From Pseudorhodoferax sp. Leaf265 (GTDB lineage Bacteria > Pseudomonadota > Gammaproteobacteria > Burkholderiales > Burkholderiaceae_C): DNA of 64,000 nucleotides. Numbering within the stretch: position 1 is the stretch's first letter; each line of letters begins with the position of its first letter. Shown here piece by piece: positions 1 to 7,680 of this stretch. Location: positions 432,138 through 496,137 of the forward strand of contig NZ_LMMT01000039.1 of assembly GCF_001422365.1 (NCBI RefSeq). The letters are read 5' to 3'. Both the position numbers and the translations under genes were made by a program. The notes beneath the pieces are model-generated. The model was not told the origin of the DNA. It searched no databases and saw only the letters and a list, made by a program, of their open reading frames with translations.

Positions 1-587
1 GCGTGGTGCCGCCGGGCGCCCATGTGGCAGAGAGCGGTGTGGTCTCGCGGCCCGTGGCGCCGTCCAGCAGCGCGCAGGCGACGCCGCTGGGCCCGGCTGC
101 TTCGGCCAGCGCGCCGCGACCTGCCGCGAGCGCGGCCGCCGCACCGGTGGCCGAGCCCACGCCGCCGGCACCTGCGGCACCGCCGGCCGTGGCCGCCACG
201 GGCGGCGGCGAGGACATGGTCTTCATCTGGCCGGCTTCGGGCAGCATGATCGGCGGCTTCGACGAGGCCAAGAACAAGGGCGTGGATCTGGCGGGCAAGG
301 CCGGCGATGCCGTGCTGGCCGCGGCCGACGGCAAGGTGGTCTATGCCGGTGCCGGCCTGCGTGGCTATGGCAACCTGATCATCCTCAAGCACAACAACAC
401 CTACCTCACGGCCTACGCCCATAACCAGTCGCTGCTGGTCAAGGAAGACCAGACCGTGCGCAAGGGTCAGAAGGTGGCCGAGATGGGCAACAGCGACGCC
501 GACCGCGTCAAGCTGCACTTCGAGATCCGGCGCCAGGGGCGGCCGGTCGATCCACTCAAGTACCTGCCGCCGCGCCCGGCGCCGTGA
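1..587 (+). CDS. nlpD: NlpD-type LytM (M23) protein, 5'-truncated by window edge
   Basis: This is the C-terminal part of an NlpD-like protein; the frame is open from the first bases and about 194 residues are visible. An Ala/Pro-rich linker precedes a LytM domain running from about GSMIGGF to DPLKYLPPR. The usual zinc-ligand sites look degenerate: the HxxxD site reads NKGVD and the HxH site reads KLH. NlpD proteins of this type are outer-membrane lipoproteins that activate the amidase AmiC during division instead of cutting peptidoglycan, so catalytic inactivity is expected. The stop lies one base before rpoS, the classical nlpD-rpoS arrangement, in which an rpoS promoter often sits inside nlpD. 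The lipobox would lie upstream of the window. Confidence 0.88.
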   Translation, partial: VVPPGAHVAESGVVSRPVAPSSSAQATPLGPAASASAPRPAASAAAAPVAEPTPPAPAAPPAVAATGGGEDMVFIWPASGSMIGGFDEAKNKGVDLAGKAGDAVLAAADGKVVYAGAGLRGYGNLIILKHNNTYLTAYAHNQSLLVKEDQTVRKGQKVAEMGNSDADRVKLHFEIRRQGRPVDPLKYLPPRPAP

Positions 588-588
588 C

Positions 589-1566
589 ATGAAGAAGCGC
601 AACGCATCCAGCCCAGCCCCCGAGCCGGATGCGTTGAAGGCGCCTTCTTCCGAACCGCAGGCGACGCCATCCAGTGAACGGTCGGCCCTGCTGGACGATG
701 CACCGCTCGACGGCGAATCCAGTGACATCCTGACCATGTACCTGCGCGACGTGCGGCGCACCGCGCTGTTCACGCCGCAGGAAGAGTTCGACACCGCGAT
801 GCGCGCGCGTGCCGGCGATTTCGAAGCCCGCCAGGCCATGATCGAGCACAACCTGCGGCTCGTCGTCAGCATCGCCAAGAACTACCTGGGCCGCGGCGTG
901 CCCATGAGCGACCTGATCGAGGAGGGCAACCTCGGCCTCATGCACGCCATCGACAAGTTCGAGCCCGAGCGTGGCTTTCGCTTTTCGACCTACGCCACCT
1001 GGTGGATCCGCCAGTCGGTCGAACGGGCCGTGATGAACCAGGGCCGCGTGATCCGCCTGCCCGTGCACGTGGTGCGCGAACTGCAGCAGGTGCTGCGGGC
1101 GCGGCGCTCGCTGGAGAACGATTCGGCCTTCCAGGCGCTGCGTCCCGATGGCGTGCGCGTGGACGACGTGGCCTCGCTGCTGGGCCGCGACGTGCAGGAG
1201 GTCGCTGACCTGCTGGCGCTGGCCGAGACGCCGCGCTCGCTGGACGCCTCGCTGGACCGCACGGAGGAGAGCGGCACCCTGGTCGACACCTTGACCGACG
1301 ACCAGTCGCCCGACCCGTCCAGCCTCACGCACTCGCGCGAGGTCGAAGAATTGCTGGAGACCTGGATCGGCGCGCTGTCCGCGCGCGAGCGCGAGGTGCT
1401 GGATGGCCGTTTCGGCCTGCACGACCGCGAGCCGGAGACCCTGGACACGCTCAGCGAGCGCCTGAGCCTCACGCGTGAGCGCGTGCGCCAGATCCAGAAC
1501 GAGGCGCTGCGCAAGCTCAAGCAGCACCTGGGTCGCAACGGCGTCGACCGCGACGCACTGCTGTAG
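589..1566 (+). CDS. rpoS: RNA polymerase sigma factor RpoS (sigma-38)
   Basis: This encodes a sigma-70 family factor of 325 residues that directs core RNA polymerase to stationary-phase and general-stress promoters. Region 1.2 starts near residue 45 ([12 protein letters not shown]). Region 2 is complete, with the core-binding and -10 recognition segments ([16 protein letters not shown], then [16 protein letters not shown]). Region 4 with its helix-turn-helix lies near residues 255-315 ([20 protein letters not shown], then [17 protein letters not shown]). Length and sequence fit RpoS rather than RpoD. The first 40 residues are a Ser/Pro-rich tail typical of betaproteobacterial RpoS. It follows nlpD by one base, so co-transcription is likely, and it is probably also driven from within nlpD. 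Confidence 0.95.
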   Translation: MKKRNASSPAPEPDALKAPSSEPQATPSSERSALLDDAPLDGESSDILTMYLRDVRRTALFTPQEEFDTAMRARAGDFEARQAMIEHNLRLVVSIAKNYLGRGVPMSDLIEEGNLGLMHAIDKFEPERGFRFSTYATWWIRQSVERAVMNQGRVIRLPVHVVRELQQVLRARRSLENDSAFQALRPDGVRVDDVASLLGRDVQEVADLLALAETPRSLDASLDRTEESGTLVDTLTDDQSPDPSSLTHSREVEELLETWIGALSAREREVLDGRFGLHDREPETLDTLSERLSLTRERVRQIQNEALRKLKQHLGRNGVDRDALL

Positions 1567-1606
1567 CCGCGGCCGGCCGCACGGGGTGGCCTGAGACAAT
1601 CGGGCC

Positions 1607-3040
1607 ATGTCCGACGTTTCTCTCCTTGATTTGGCTGCCCCCCACGACACCGCGACCGACGCCAGCTTGCCGCCACCCTGGCTGGAGGTGCATGCGGTCG
1701 ACCTCGAAGCGCAGGGTGTGGCGCGGCGCCCGGATGGCAAGGTGGTGTTCATCGAAGGGGCCTTACCGACCGAGCGCGTGCTGGCCAACGTGTACCGCAA
1801 GAAGAGCCATTTCGAGCATGCCAGCCTGACGGCGGTGCTGCGCGAATCTGCCCAGCGTGTGCAGCCGGCCTGCCCGCATTTCGGCTTGCACGCAGGTGCC
1901 TGCGGCGGCTGCAAGATGCAGCACCTGCACGTGGCGGCGCAGGTGGCCGTCAAGCAGCGCGTGCTGGAAGACAACCTCTGGCACCTGGGCAGGCTGCGGC
2001 CTGAGCGGGTGCTGCGCCCGATCGAGGGCCCGGCCTGGGGCTACCGCGACCGCGGCCGCCTGTCGGTGCGCTACGTGCGCAAGAAGGGCGAGGTGCTGGT
2101 GGGCTTCCACGAGCGCAAGAGCCGCTACGTGGCCGACATGCGCGAATGCCGAGTGTTGCCGCCCCATGTCAGCGCGCTGCTGCTGCCGCTGCGCGCATTG
2201 ATCGGCGCCATGGACGCGCGCGAGACCTTGCCGCAGATCGAACTGGCCGTGGGCGCCGACGTGACCGCGCTGGTGCTGCGCCACATGGAGCCGCTCAGCG
2301 CGGGCGATCTCGCGCAACTGCGGGCCTTCGCCAGCACCCACGGCGTGCAGTGGTGGCTGCAGCCCAAGGGACCGGACACCGTGCACCTGCTGGACGAGGG
2401 CGGGCCGCAGCTGAGCTACCGCCTGCCCGAATACGGCATCGAGATGCCCTACCGGCCGACCGACTTCACGCAGGTCAACGCCCACATCAACCGCGTACTC
2501 GTGCACCGCGCACTGGGCCTGCTGCAAGTGCAGCGCGACGAGCGCGTGATCGACTGGTTCTGCGGCCTGGGCAACTTCAGCCTGCCGCTGGCCACGCAGG
2601 CGCGCGAAGTGATGGGCATCGAGGGCAGCGAGGCGCTGGTGGCCCGGTCCCGCGACAATTACCAGCGCAACGCGGCCGCGCGCGGCAGCCATGGTCCGCT
2701 GGCACCGACGCGCTTCGCCGCGCGCAACCTGTTCGAGATGACGCCCGAGCAACTGGTGGCCGACGGCACGGCGCAGAAGTGGCTGGTCGATCCCCCGCGC
2801 GAAGGCGCGCATGCGCTGGTCCAGGCCCTGGCGCAGCTGCGCCAGGGGGCCGAGCGCGGCGACTGGCAGCCGCCCCGGCGCATCGTCTATGTGAGCTGCA
2901 ACCCTGCCACGCTCGCGCGTGATGCCGGCATCCTGGTCAACGAGGGGGGCTACCGCTGCGTGGCCGCTGGCGCGGTGAACATGTTCCCGCACACTGCGCA
3001 CGTGGAAAGCATTGCGCAGTTCGAACTGGTACCGCGCTGA
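1607..3040 (+). CDS. rlmD: 23S rRNA (uracil(1939)-C5)-methyltransferase RlmD
   Basis: This is a 477-residue SAM-dependent RNA m5U methyltransferase that modifies U1939 of 23S rRNA. An N-terminal TRAM domain covers about residues 25-80. An iron-sulfur cysteine set follows: Cys89, Cys99 and Cys102 in [14 protein letters not shown], with the fourth in DMRECRVL near residue 180. The SAM-binding motif is [14 protein letters not shown], and the catalytic cysteine lies in [13 protein letters not shown] near residue 430. The TRAM domain plus cluster separates it from TrmA. The ATG at 1607 gives the expected length. It is the third gene of the nlpD-rpoS-rlmD string, 40 bases after rpoS. Confidence 0.93.
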   Translation: MSDVSLLDLAAPHDTATDASLPPPWLEVHAVDLEAQGVARRPDGKVVFIEGALPTERVLANVYRKKSHFEHASLTAVLRESAQRVQPACPHFGLHAGACGGCKMQHLHVAAQVAVKQRVLEDNLWHLGRLRPERVLRPIEGPAWGYRDRGRLSVRYVRKKGEVLVGFHERKSRYVADMRECRVLPPHVSALLLPLRALIGAMDARETLPQIELAVGADVTALVLRHMEPLSAGDLAQLRAFASTHGVQWWLQPKGPDTVHLLDEGGPQLSYRLPEYGIEMPYRPTDFTQVNAHINRVLVHRALGLLQVQRDERVIDWFCGLGNFSLPLATQAREVMGIEGSEALVARSRDNYQRNAAARGSHGPLAPTRFAARNLFEMTPEQLVADGTAQKWLVDPPREGAHALVQALAQLRQGAERGDWQPPRRIVYVSCNPATLARDAGILVNEGGYRCVAAGAVNMFPHTAHVESIAQFELVPR

Positions 3041-3049
3041 GGTGGACCG

Positions 3050-3403
3050 TCAGGAGCCGCGGGCGCTGCGGCGTTCGGTCTTGCCCTCGGGCGGGCTGCT
3101 GGCCACCGATTCCTCTGTGGCCTCGGCCTTGGGCGAGGGGATCACGGCTCGCACGCCCTCGACCTTGTTCTCGCGCATGTACTGGTCCATCTCGCGCCAA
3201 CCGGCGAAGATGGCCGCGCGCGGCGCCTTCGGGTTCAGCGTGTAGCAGTCTTCCAGCGCGCGCTGGGCGTGGCGGCAGCCGCCGCCCGTGGCCTTGGCGT
3301 CGGCCTCGCGCGCGAGCACCTTGGGGTCGGGATAGATGCCCGGGATCTCGCAGCCCGCCAGCAGCGAGGCGACGCTCAGGATGGCGAAAAGACGTGCAGA
3401 CAT
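3050..3403 (-). CDS. Small putative lipoprotein of unknown function
   Basis: This is a 117-residue protein with a lipoprotein signal peptide: it begins MSARLFAILSVASLLAGCE, with lipobox LAGC and the modified cysteine at residue 18. The mature part has conserved-looking cysteines (GGGCRHAQRALEDCYTLNP) that could pair, followed by an aromatic segment (AGWREMDQYMREN) and a charged, low-complexity tail. The start at 3403 was preferred over an in-frame ATG 48 bases upstream because it puts the signal peptide at the N-terminus. It converges on rlmD with only 9 bases between the stops. I do not recognise a characterised family; it is likely an envelope lipoprotein. Confidence 0.75.
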   Translation of the reverse strand: MSARLFAILSVASLLAGCEIPGIYPDPKVLAREADAKATGGGCRHAQRALEDCYTLNPKAPRAAIFAGWREMDQYMRENKVEGVRAVIPSPKAEATEESVASSPPEGKTERRSARGS

Positions 3404-3480
3404 GGGCGGCCTCGGACGGGGGATGCGTTCATTATCGGCACGGGTGCCCAAGACGTTGAGCGAAAAGTGCGCGCAAATGG

Positions 3481-3501
3481 AAAAGGCCCCGAAGGGCCTT
3501 T
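3481..3501 (-). terminator. Rho-independent terminator downstream of the Bax-inhibitor-like gene
   Basis: An 8-bp stem AAAGGCCC/GGGCCTTT encloses a 4-base loop. Read on the minus strand it is followed by a short T run. It lies 18 bases beyond the stop of the minus-strand gene ending at 3520. Confidence 0.7.
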
Positions 3502-3519
3502 CGTGCGAGGGAGGGGTGC

Positions 3520-4218
3520 TCAGTCGCGTTCGCCGCCCATGATGCCCAGCAGGGCCAGCAAGCTCTGGAACACGTTGAACAGGTCCAGATACAGTGCCAG
3601 CGTGGCGCTGATGTAGTTGGTCTCGCCGCCGTCCATGATGCGCTTGAGGTCATACAGCATGAAGGCGCTGAAGATACCAATGGCGGCGACCGACAGGGCC
3701 ATCATGCCGGCCGTGGAACCCACGAACACGTTCACGATGCCACCCACCAGCAGCACGATGGCGCCGACGAACAGCCACTTGCCCATGGAGGACAGGTCGC
3801 GCTTGATGACCGTGGCCAGGCTGGCCATGGCCAGGAACACACCAGCCGTGCCGCCAAAAGCGGTCATGACGAGTTCGGCACCGTTCGAGAAGCCCAGCAC
3901 CATCGCGATCATGCGCGACAGCATCAGACCCATGAAGAAGGTGAAGCCCAGCAGCACCGGCACGCCGGCGGCCGAGTTCTTGGTCTTCTCGATCGCGAAC
4001 ATGAAGCCGAAGGCGCCGCCCAGGAACACGATCAGGCCCAGGCCGCCGCTCAGTGCGGCCGTGATCCCGGTGGACACGCCGACCCAGGCGCCCAGCACCG
4101 TAGGCAGCAGGCTCAGCGCCAGCAGCCAGTAGGTGTTGCGCAGTACCTTGTTGCGCTGTTCCTGGGAAACCTCAAAACCGCCGTAGCCGGCGTCGTAAGT
4201 GCGTACTTGATTGGTCAT
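3520..4218 (-). CDS. Bax inhibitor-1/YccA family membrane protein
   Basis: This 232-residue inner-membrane protein has about seven predicted transmembrane segments and begins MTNQVRTYDAGYGG. Membrane helices start near residue 25 (YWLLALSLLPTVLGAWVG), and the C-terminal part carries the acidic/aromatic pattern of the BI-1 family (FSAFMLYDLKRIMDGGETNY). Bacterial members include YbhL and YccA, the latter a modulator of the FtsH protease; others behave as pH-sensitive calcium leak channels. The start at 4218 was chosen because AGGAG sits just upstream on the minus strand. It is monocistronic, with its own terminator at 3481-3501. The exact physiological role is not shown by the sequence. Confidence 0.88.
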   Translation of the reverse strand: MTNQVRTYDAGYGGFEVSQEQRNKVLRNTYWLLALSLLPTVLGAWVGVSTGITAALSGGLGLIVFLGGAFGFMFAIEKTKNSAAGVPVLLGFTFFMGLMLSRMIAMVLGFSNGAELVMTAFGGTAGVFLAMASLATVIKRDLSSMGKWLFVGAIVLLVGGIVNVFVGSTAGMMALSVAAIGIFSAFMLYDLKRIMDGGETNYISATLALYLDLFNVFQSLLALLGIMGGERD

Positions 4219-4399
4219 GGACGAGCTCCTCATTGCCTTGATCGGCAGTTGCGGGAATTCTAGGGAGATTCAAGAGGCCGGCTGCAATACCACTGCAGGG
4301 TCCACCCTTATTGTGCAAAGGGATTTCTTCGGGCCGTTCGTGCCGGCAGCGGGGCGGGTTTTGTTTATGCTCGCCGTCTTTCCTTTGCAAAAAGCCACC

Positions 4400-4807
4400 A
4401 TGAAGACCAAGTCCTTTCTCGAACTGTCCGACCTGAAGGCGATCGCCGCCGCCGCCGAAGCCGAAGCGCTCAAGAACAACTGGGCCGTGACCATCGCCAT
4501 CGTCGATGACGGCGGCCACCTCCTGTGGCTGCAACGCCTGGACGGCGCGCCCGCCGTGTCGGCCCACATTGCCCCGGCCAAGGCCAACACGGCCGCACTG
4601 GGCCGCCGCGAGAGCAAGGTCTACGAGGACATCGTCAACGGCGGCCGCACGGCTTTCCTGAGCGCACCCGACCTCAAGGGCCTGCTCGAGGGCGGTGTGC
4701 CGATCCTGAAGGACGGCAATTGCATCGGCGCCGTGGGCGTGAGCGGCGTGAAATCGACCGAGGACGCACAGATCGCCCGCGCCGGCATTGCCGCCATCGG
4801 CCTGTAA
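4400..4807 (+). CDS. GlcG/HbpS-like (DUF336) heme-binding family protein
   Basis: This 135-residue protein begins MKTKSFLELSDLKAIAAAAE and has the compact alpha/beta GlcG/HbpS (DUF336) fold signatures: AIVDDGGHLLWLQRLDGA, then the glycine-rich GGVPILKDGNCIGAVGVSGV near the C-terminus. Family members bind heme or small ligands, or are encoded with glycolate and other catabolic enzymes; none of those genes is next door here. No convincing signal peptide is seen, so it is probably cytoplasmic. The start was set at 4400, since the upstream open frame runs through the intergenic region with no family similarity. It ends in a strong terminator. Heme binding is inferred from the family only. Confidence 0.8.
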   Translation: MKTKSFLELSDLKAIAAAAEAEALKNNWAVTIAIVDDGGHLLWLQRLDGAPAVSAHIAPAKANTAALGRRESKVYEDIVNGGRTAFLSAPDLKGLLEGGVPILKDGNCIGAVGVSGVKSTEDAQIARAGIAAIGL

Positions 4808-4825
4808 TCGCGTCGTCCCCCAAAA

Positions 4826-4860
4826 CAAAAGCCGGCCCCTCGGGCCGGCTTTGTCGTTTT
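4826..4860. terminator. Rho-independent terminator after the GlcG/HbpS-like gene
   Basis: Perfect 8-bp stem GCCGGCCC/GGGCCGGC (4831-4838 and 4842-4849) with a 3-base loop, an A-rich stretch before and a T-rich stretch after. The symmetry means it could act on both strands. Confidence 0.85.
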
Positions 4861-4962
4861 GGTGGGGAAAAAAATGCGTGGCTGGCGGGGCAAAGCCCGG
4901 TGGCTGGCAAAAACGACCCTTGGAGACTGAGGATCAGTCCTGGAGTCGCCCCACGATGAAAC

Positions 4963-5175
4963 CTATTTGGTCAGGATCAGCTTGCCGAGCTTGGTGGTCT
5001 GCAGGCGGTAGATCGCGCCGTTGTGCTTGATCTCGACGGCCTTCTGGCCGCGCAGCAACTCGTGGCTGTCGACAGCGATGGCGTCCGCCGCGCTGAGTTG
5101 CGCCATGCCCGCAGCGGCGAAGCGTTGGAGCGCTGCGGCGTTGCCGGACATCAGGGGATGGGTGGCTGCGTGCAT
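4963..5175 (-). CDS. hemP: Hemin uptake protein HemP
   Basis: This small protein of 70 residues has the HemP core in its second half (DSHELLRGQKAVEIKHNG followed by YRLQTTKLGKLILTK). HemP/HmuP proteins are found with heme uptake genes and, in Burkholderia and Bradyrhizobium, are needed for heme-receptor expression, so a regulatory role is more likely than a transport role. It lies directly downstream of exbD on the same strand, but with a terminator-like hairpin and its own Fur-box-overlapped promoter between. Iron-repressed expression independent of tonB-exbBD is therefore the likely arrangement. The ATG at 5175 gives a family-typical length. Confidence 0.87.
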   Translation of the reverse strand: MHAATHPLMSGNAAALQRFAAAGMAQLSAADAIAVDSHELLRGQKAVEIKHNGAIYRLQTTKLGKLILTK

Positions 5176-5208
5176 GGTATTGGTCCCTTGGTCAACTTGC
5201 GATGAGGT

Positions 5209-5238
5209 TAATGATAACGATTCGCAGTTGAGAGTCAA
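5209..5238 (-). promoter_or_regulatory. hemP promoter overlapped by a Fur-box-like site
   Basis: On the minus strand TTGACT (5233-5238) and TATCAT (5211-5216) are separated by 16 bases, a good sigma-70 promoter. The segment TGCGAATCGTTATCATT (5209-5225) overlaps the -10 box and resembles the Fur consensus GATAATGATAATCATTATC. The position, 36 bases upstream of the hemP ATG, supports iron repression of hemP. Confidence 0.72.
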
Positions 5239-5241
5239 GAA

Positions 5242-5267
5242 AAGGGGCGATGTTTTTTTCGCCCCTT
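5242..5267 (-). terminator. Hairpin terminator after exbD
   Basis: A 9-bp stem AAGGGGCGA/TCGCCCCTT with an 8-base loop is followed on the minus strand by a T-rich run. It sits 21 bases past the exbD stop and immediately before the -35 element of hemP, separating the two transcription units. Confidence 0.65.
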
Positions 5268-5287
5268 CTTCCATCAGGGTTGCACGG

Positions 5288-5698
5288 TCAAGGCTTGGGT
5301 TCGGTGATGAAGCCGATCTTGCGCACCCCGGCCTGGCGGGCGAACGACATGGCCTGGGCCACACGCTCGTAGCGCACTTCGCGGTCGCCGCGGATGTGCA
5401 GCTCCGGTTGCGGTTCCTTGCTGCCTTCGGCCTGCAGGCGCGGCAGCAGATCCTCGTCGGTGATGCGGTTCTCGTTCCAGTAGTAGCCGCCATCGGCGGC
5501 CACGGACAGGCGGATGGTTTCCGGCTTGGCGTCCTCCTGCTCGCTGCTGGCGCGGGGCAGGTCGATGTTCACCGCGTGCTTCATCACCGGGATGGTGATG
5601 ATGAAGATGATGAGCAGCACCAGCATGACGTCGACCAGCGGCGTCATGTTGATCTCGTTCATCACCTCGTCGGCGTCGTCCTGGGTGCCGAAGGCCAT
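5288..5698 (-). CDS. exbD: Biopolymer transport protein ExbD
   Basis: This 136-residue ExbD has one N-terminal membrane helix (VDVMLVLLIIFIITIPVM, about residues 22-40). That helix carries the proton-path aspartate at its start (MTPLVDVML), and a periplasmic domain follows. With ExbB it forms the inner-membrane proton channel that energises TonB-dependent outer-membrane uptake of iron compounds. The gene follows exbB by one base and is third in tonB-exbB-exbD. Iron regulation is expected from the surrounding Fur-like sites. Confidence 0.93.
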   Translation of the reverse strand: MAFGTQDDADEVMNEINMTPLVDVMLVLLIIFIITIPVMKHAVNIDLPRASSEQEDAKPETIRLSVAADGGYYWNENRITDEDLLPRLQAEGSKEPQPELHIRGDREVRYERVAQAMSFARQAGVRKIGFITEPKP

Positions 5699-5699
5699 C

Positions 5700-6416
5700 T
5701 CAGGCTCCCTTCTTCATGGCCACCACGTTGGCCGTGCCGCCCGTGGCCACGCGGGCACCGGTGACGAAGTAGGCGTGCAGGTCGTGCGCGAAGCTGTTGA
5801 GCTTGTTCAGCACCGACTTGTTGCCGCGCACCAGCGCGTTGTAGCCCAGCACGGCGGGGATGGCGACCGCCAGGCCCAGGGCCGTCATGATCAGCGCTTC
5901 GCCGATGGGGCCGGCCACCTTGTCGATGGTGGACTGGCCCGACAGGCCAATCGCCAGCAGCGCGTGGTAGATCCCCCAGACCGTGCCGAACAGGCCCACG
6001 AATGGCGCGGTGGAGCCGACCGAGGCCAGGATGGCCAGGCCCGACTGCATGCGGGCCGTGGTGGCGTCGATGCTGTTGCGCAGCGTGCGCGTGACCCAGT
6101 CGCTCACGTCCAGCGTGTCGTGCAGATGGGCCTTGGTGTTGCGGTGGTGGGCGGTGGCTTCACGGCCTTCCTCGGCCAGGCGCAGAAAAGGGTTGCTCGG
6201 GTCCTTGCCCAGCTTGGACATGCCGGTGGCGAAGTCCTCGCTGTGCCAGAAGCCGTCGGAAGCGTTGGCCATCTTCTTGTAACGGATGATGTCCAGCGTC
6301 TTGATCAGGATCACGACCCAGGACGACAGCGACATCACGAGCAGCATGATCGCCACACCCTTGGTCACGATGTCGCCTTGTTGCCAGACGTTGGCGAGGC
6401 CGAAATGGGATTCCAT
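5700..6416 (-). CDS. exbB: Biopolymer transport protein ExbB (MotA/TolQ/ExbB proton channel)
   Basis: This 238-residue ExbB begins [15 protein letters not shown]. The three expected membrane helices are visible: near residues 15-38 ([20 protein letters not shown]), about 130-155 ([22 protein letters not shown]) and about 175-195 ([20 protein letters not shown]). It forms the pentameric scaffold of the ExbB-ExbD-TonB motor. It lies 29 bases downstream of tonB and one base before exbD, so translation of exbBD is probably coupled. Confidence 0.94.
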   Translation of the reverse strand: MESHFGLANVWQQGDIVTKGVAIMLLVMSLSSWVVILIKTLDIIRYKKMANASDGFWHSEDFATGMSKLGKDPSNPFLRLAEEGREATAHHRNTKAHLHDTLDVSDWVTRTLRNSIDATTARMQSGLAILASVGSTAPFVGLFGTVWGIYHALLAIGLSGQSTIDKVAGPIGEALIMTALGLAVAIPAVLGYNALVRGNKSVLNKLNSFAHDLHAYFVTGARVATGGTANVVAMKKGA

Positions 6417-6445
6417 GCGTTACTCCAGGAGAAAGAAGAAAAAAG

Positions 6446-7147
6446 TTATTCGAGGACGTAGTTGACTGGCGCTTCGTACCACATGGCCTGGACCACGCCG
6501 TTGACCTTGCCCGGCACATAGCGGCACTTCATGACGTACTCCATGGCCGAGCGGTCCAGCCGCTCGAAGCCGCTGGAACGCTTGATCTCGGCGCGCTCGG
6601 GCTGGCCGTTGGTGCCTATCAACACGCGCACCAGCACCTTGCCCTGTTCGCCCAGGCGCCGGCTGATGGCCGGGTAGACGGGGCTGGGGTTCTGCAGGTA
6701 GCTGGCGTCGCTGGACGGCAGCTGGATCTTGGGCGGTGCCGGCGGTGCGGGCGGCGGCGGTTCGGGCGCCGGCGCGACAGGCTGCTCGATCGGCGGAAGC
6801 GGCGCTGGCGGCGCGACCACGCCGGTGGGCGCAGCCGGTGCCGGCGTGGGGTCCTGGATCGCCTGGGGCTGCGGCGGTGGCGGCAGCGCCGGCTTCTTTG
6901 GCGCAACCACAGGCTTGGTCACCTTCGGCGGTGTCGGCGGTGCGGGCGGCGGCGGTGGGGGCGGCGTGGGTTTGGGCGGCTCGATGAACTGCGACAGGAT
7001 CTCGACCGGCACGATCACCTCGACGGCGCGGACCAGCAGGCCGCTTTGCAGAGCCCACAGGGCCGCGGCGTGGAAGGCGATCACGCTGCCGACGATGACC
7101 GTGTTGCGGCTCAGGCCACTGCGTTCGGGGTAGGTGCTGGAAGCCAT
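6446..7147 (-). CDS. tonB: Energy transducer TonB
   Basis: This is a TonB protein of about 233 residues. It begins [20 protein letters not shown] with a membrane anchor around residues 16-38. A long Pro-rich periplasmic spacer follows (about residues 50-135, with a run of prolines near [16 protein letters not shown]). The C-terminal TonB domain starts at [20 protein letters not shown] and ends NYVLE. It carries proton-motive energy to outer-membrane receptors such as the Fiu-like receptor encoded at 9536-11827. The start at 7147 was preferred to one 60 bases upstream because the membrane anchor then lies at the expected distance. It heads the tonB-exbB-exbD unit. Confidence 0.92.
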   Translation of the reverse strand: MASSTYPERSGLSRNTVIVGSVIAFHAAALWALQSGLLVRAVEVIVPVEILSQFIEPPKPTPPPPPPPAPPTPPKVTKPVVAPKKPALPPPPQPQAIQDPTPAPAAPTGVVAPPAPLPPIEQPVAPAPEPPPPAPPAPPKIQLPSSDASYLQNPSPVYPAISRRLGEQGKVLVRVLIGTNGQPERAEIKRSSGFERLDRSAMEYVMKCRYVPGKVNGVVQAMWYEAPVNYVLE

Positions 7148-7229
7148 GGTGGAAAAGACAAATGCCGAAGCAGGCGCCACAGCGGCGCCTGGTGGAAAAA
7201 CGCGCAAGGCGGAGTGTGGCGGCCCGGGC

Positions 7230-7301
7230 CTATCTGCGGAAGATCCACCAGGCCGAGCCGACGACCAGGATCAGGCTGCCGCCGAGAGAGAACAGGTCCA
7301 T
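7230..7301 (-). CDS. Possible 23-residue single-helix membrane peptide
   Basis: A short frame between bfd and tonB encodes a peptide starting [19 protein letters not shown] and ending IFRR, i.e. one hydrophobic helix with a positively charged end. It starts inside the 3' end of bfd (31-base overlap, different frame) and stops 83 bases before the tonB start. No family is recognised. The composition is coherent for a membrane peptide, but a chance frame is possible in GC-rich DNA. The call rests only on composition and placement. Confidence 0.3.
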   Translation of the reverse strand: MDLFSLGGSLILVVGSAWWIFRR

Positions 7302-7561
7302 GCAACGCCTTCCGTGATGCTGCTGGCGAGCTTGGGGACCGGGGCGTCGAGACCGCGGTCATCGGGCCCGATGGCGCTGTGCAAGGCCGCGACGGGGTGC
7401 ATGCGGCTGCACTGGTCGACGACTTCGCGGGCGCACCCTTCGCAGCGGCCACATTGCGTGGCCACGCCGAGCTCGAGCTGGATGTCGTCGAAGCTCAGAC
7501 CGGCCCGCACATGGCGGACGATTTCGCGGTCGGAGATCCGGTTGCACACACAGACGATCAT
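7271..7561 (-). CDS. bfd: Bacterioferritin-associated ferredoxin (2Fe-2S)
   Basis: This 96-residue BFD-like protein begins [21 protein letters not shown]. The cluster cysteines follow the expected pattern, CxC at residues 4 and 6 and CxxC at about residues 37 and 40 ([10 protein letters not shown]). Bfd reduces the mineral core of bacterioferritin so that stored iron can be released. Its likely partner, bacterioferritin, is encoded about 10 kb away at 17070-17546. The protein is longer than E. coli Bfd (64 residues); the last 30 residues look poorly conserved. A TATAAT box about 45 bases upstream of the ATG gives it its own promoter. Confidence 0.88.
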   Translation of the reverse strand: MIVCVCNRISDREIVRHVRAGLSFDDIQLELGVATQCGRCEGCAREVVDQCSRMHPVAALHSAIGPDDRGLDAPVPKLASSITEGVAWTCSLSAAA

Positions 7562-7606
7562 GGCGGTGAAGGCGGGTTGGTGGCTGGCTGGTGAGTGTTG
7601 CTCGCG

Positions 7607-7612
7607 ATTATA
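7607..7612 (-). promoter_or_regulatory. Probable -10 element of bfd
   Basis: A perfect TATAAT on the minus strand lies 46 bases upstream of the bfd start. The best -35 match, TTGCAC, is 20 bases away, longer than optimal. The flanking AT-rich imperfect palindrome AATGCGATGAATTCGTATTT (7613-7632) might bind an iron-responsive regulator. Confidence 0.45.
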
Positions 7613-7680
7613 AATACGAATTCATCGCATTTGTGCAATTGATTGGCGTGAAGGCGGTTGCAGAGTGGGGTTTTGGGGCG

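Noticed and set aside
556-3001. Long open frames on the minus strand opposite rpoS and rlmD
   Set aside because: They are antisense to well-recognised genes, show Arg/Ala/His-rich compositions typical of GC-rich shadow frames and have no motif.
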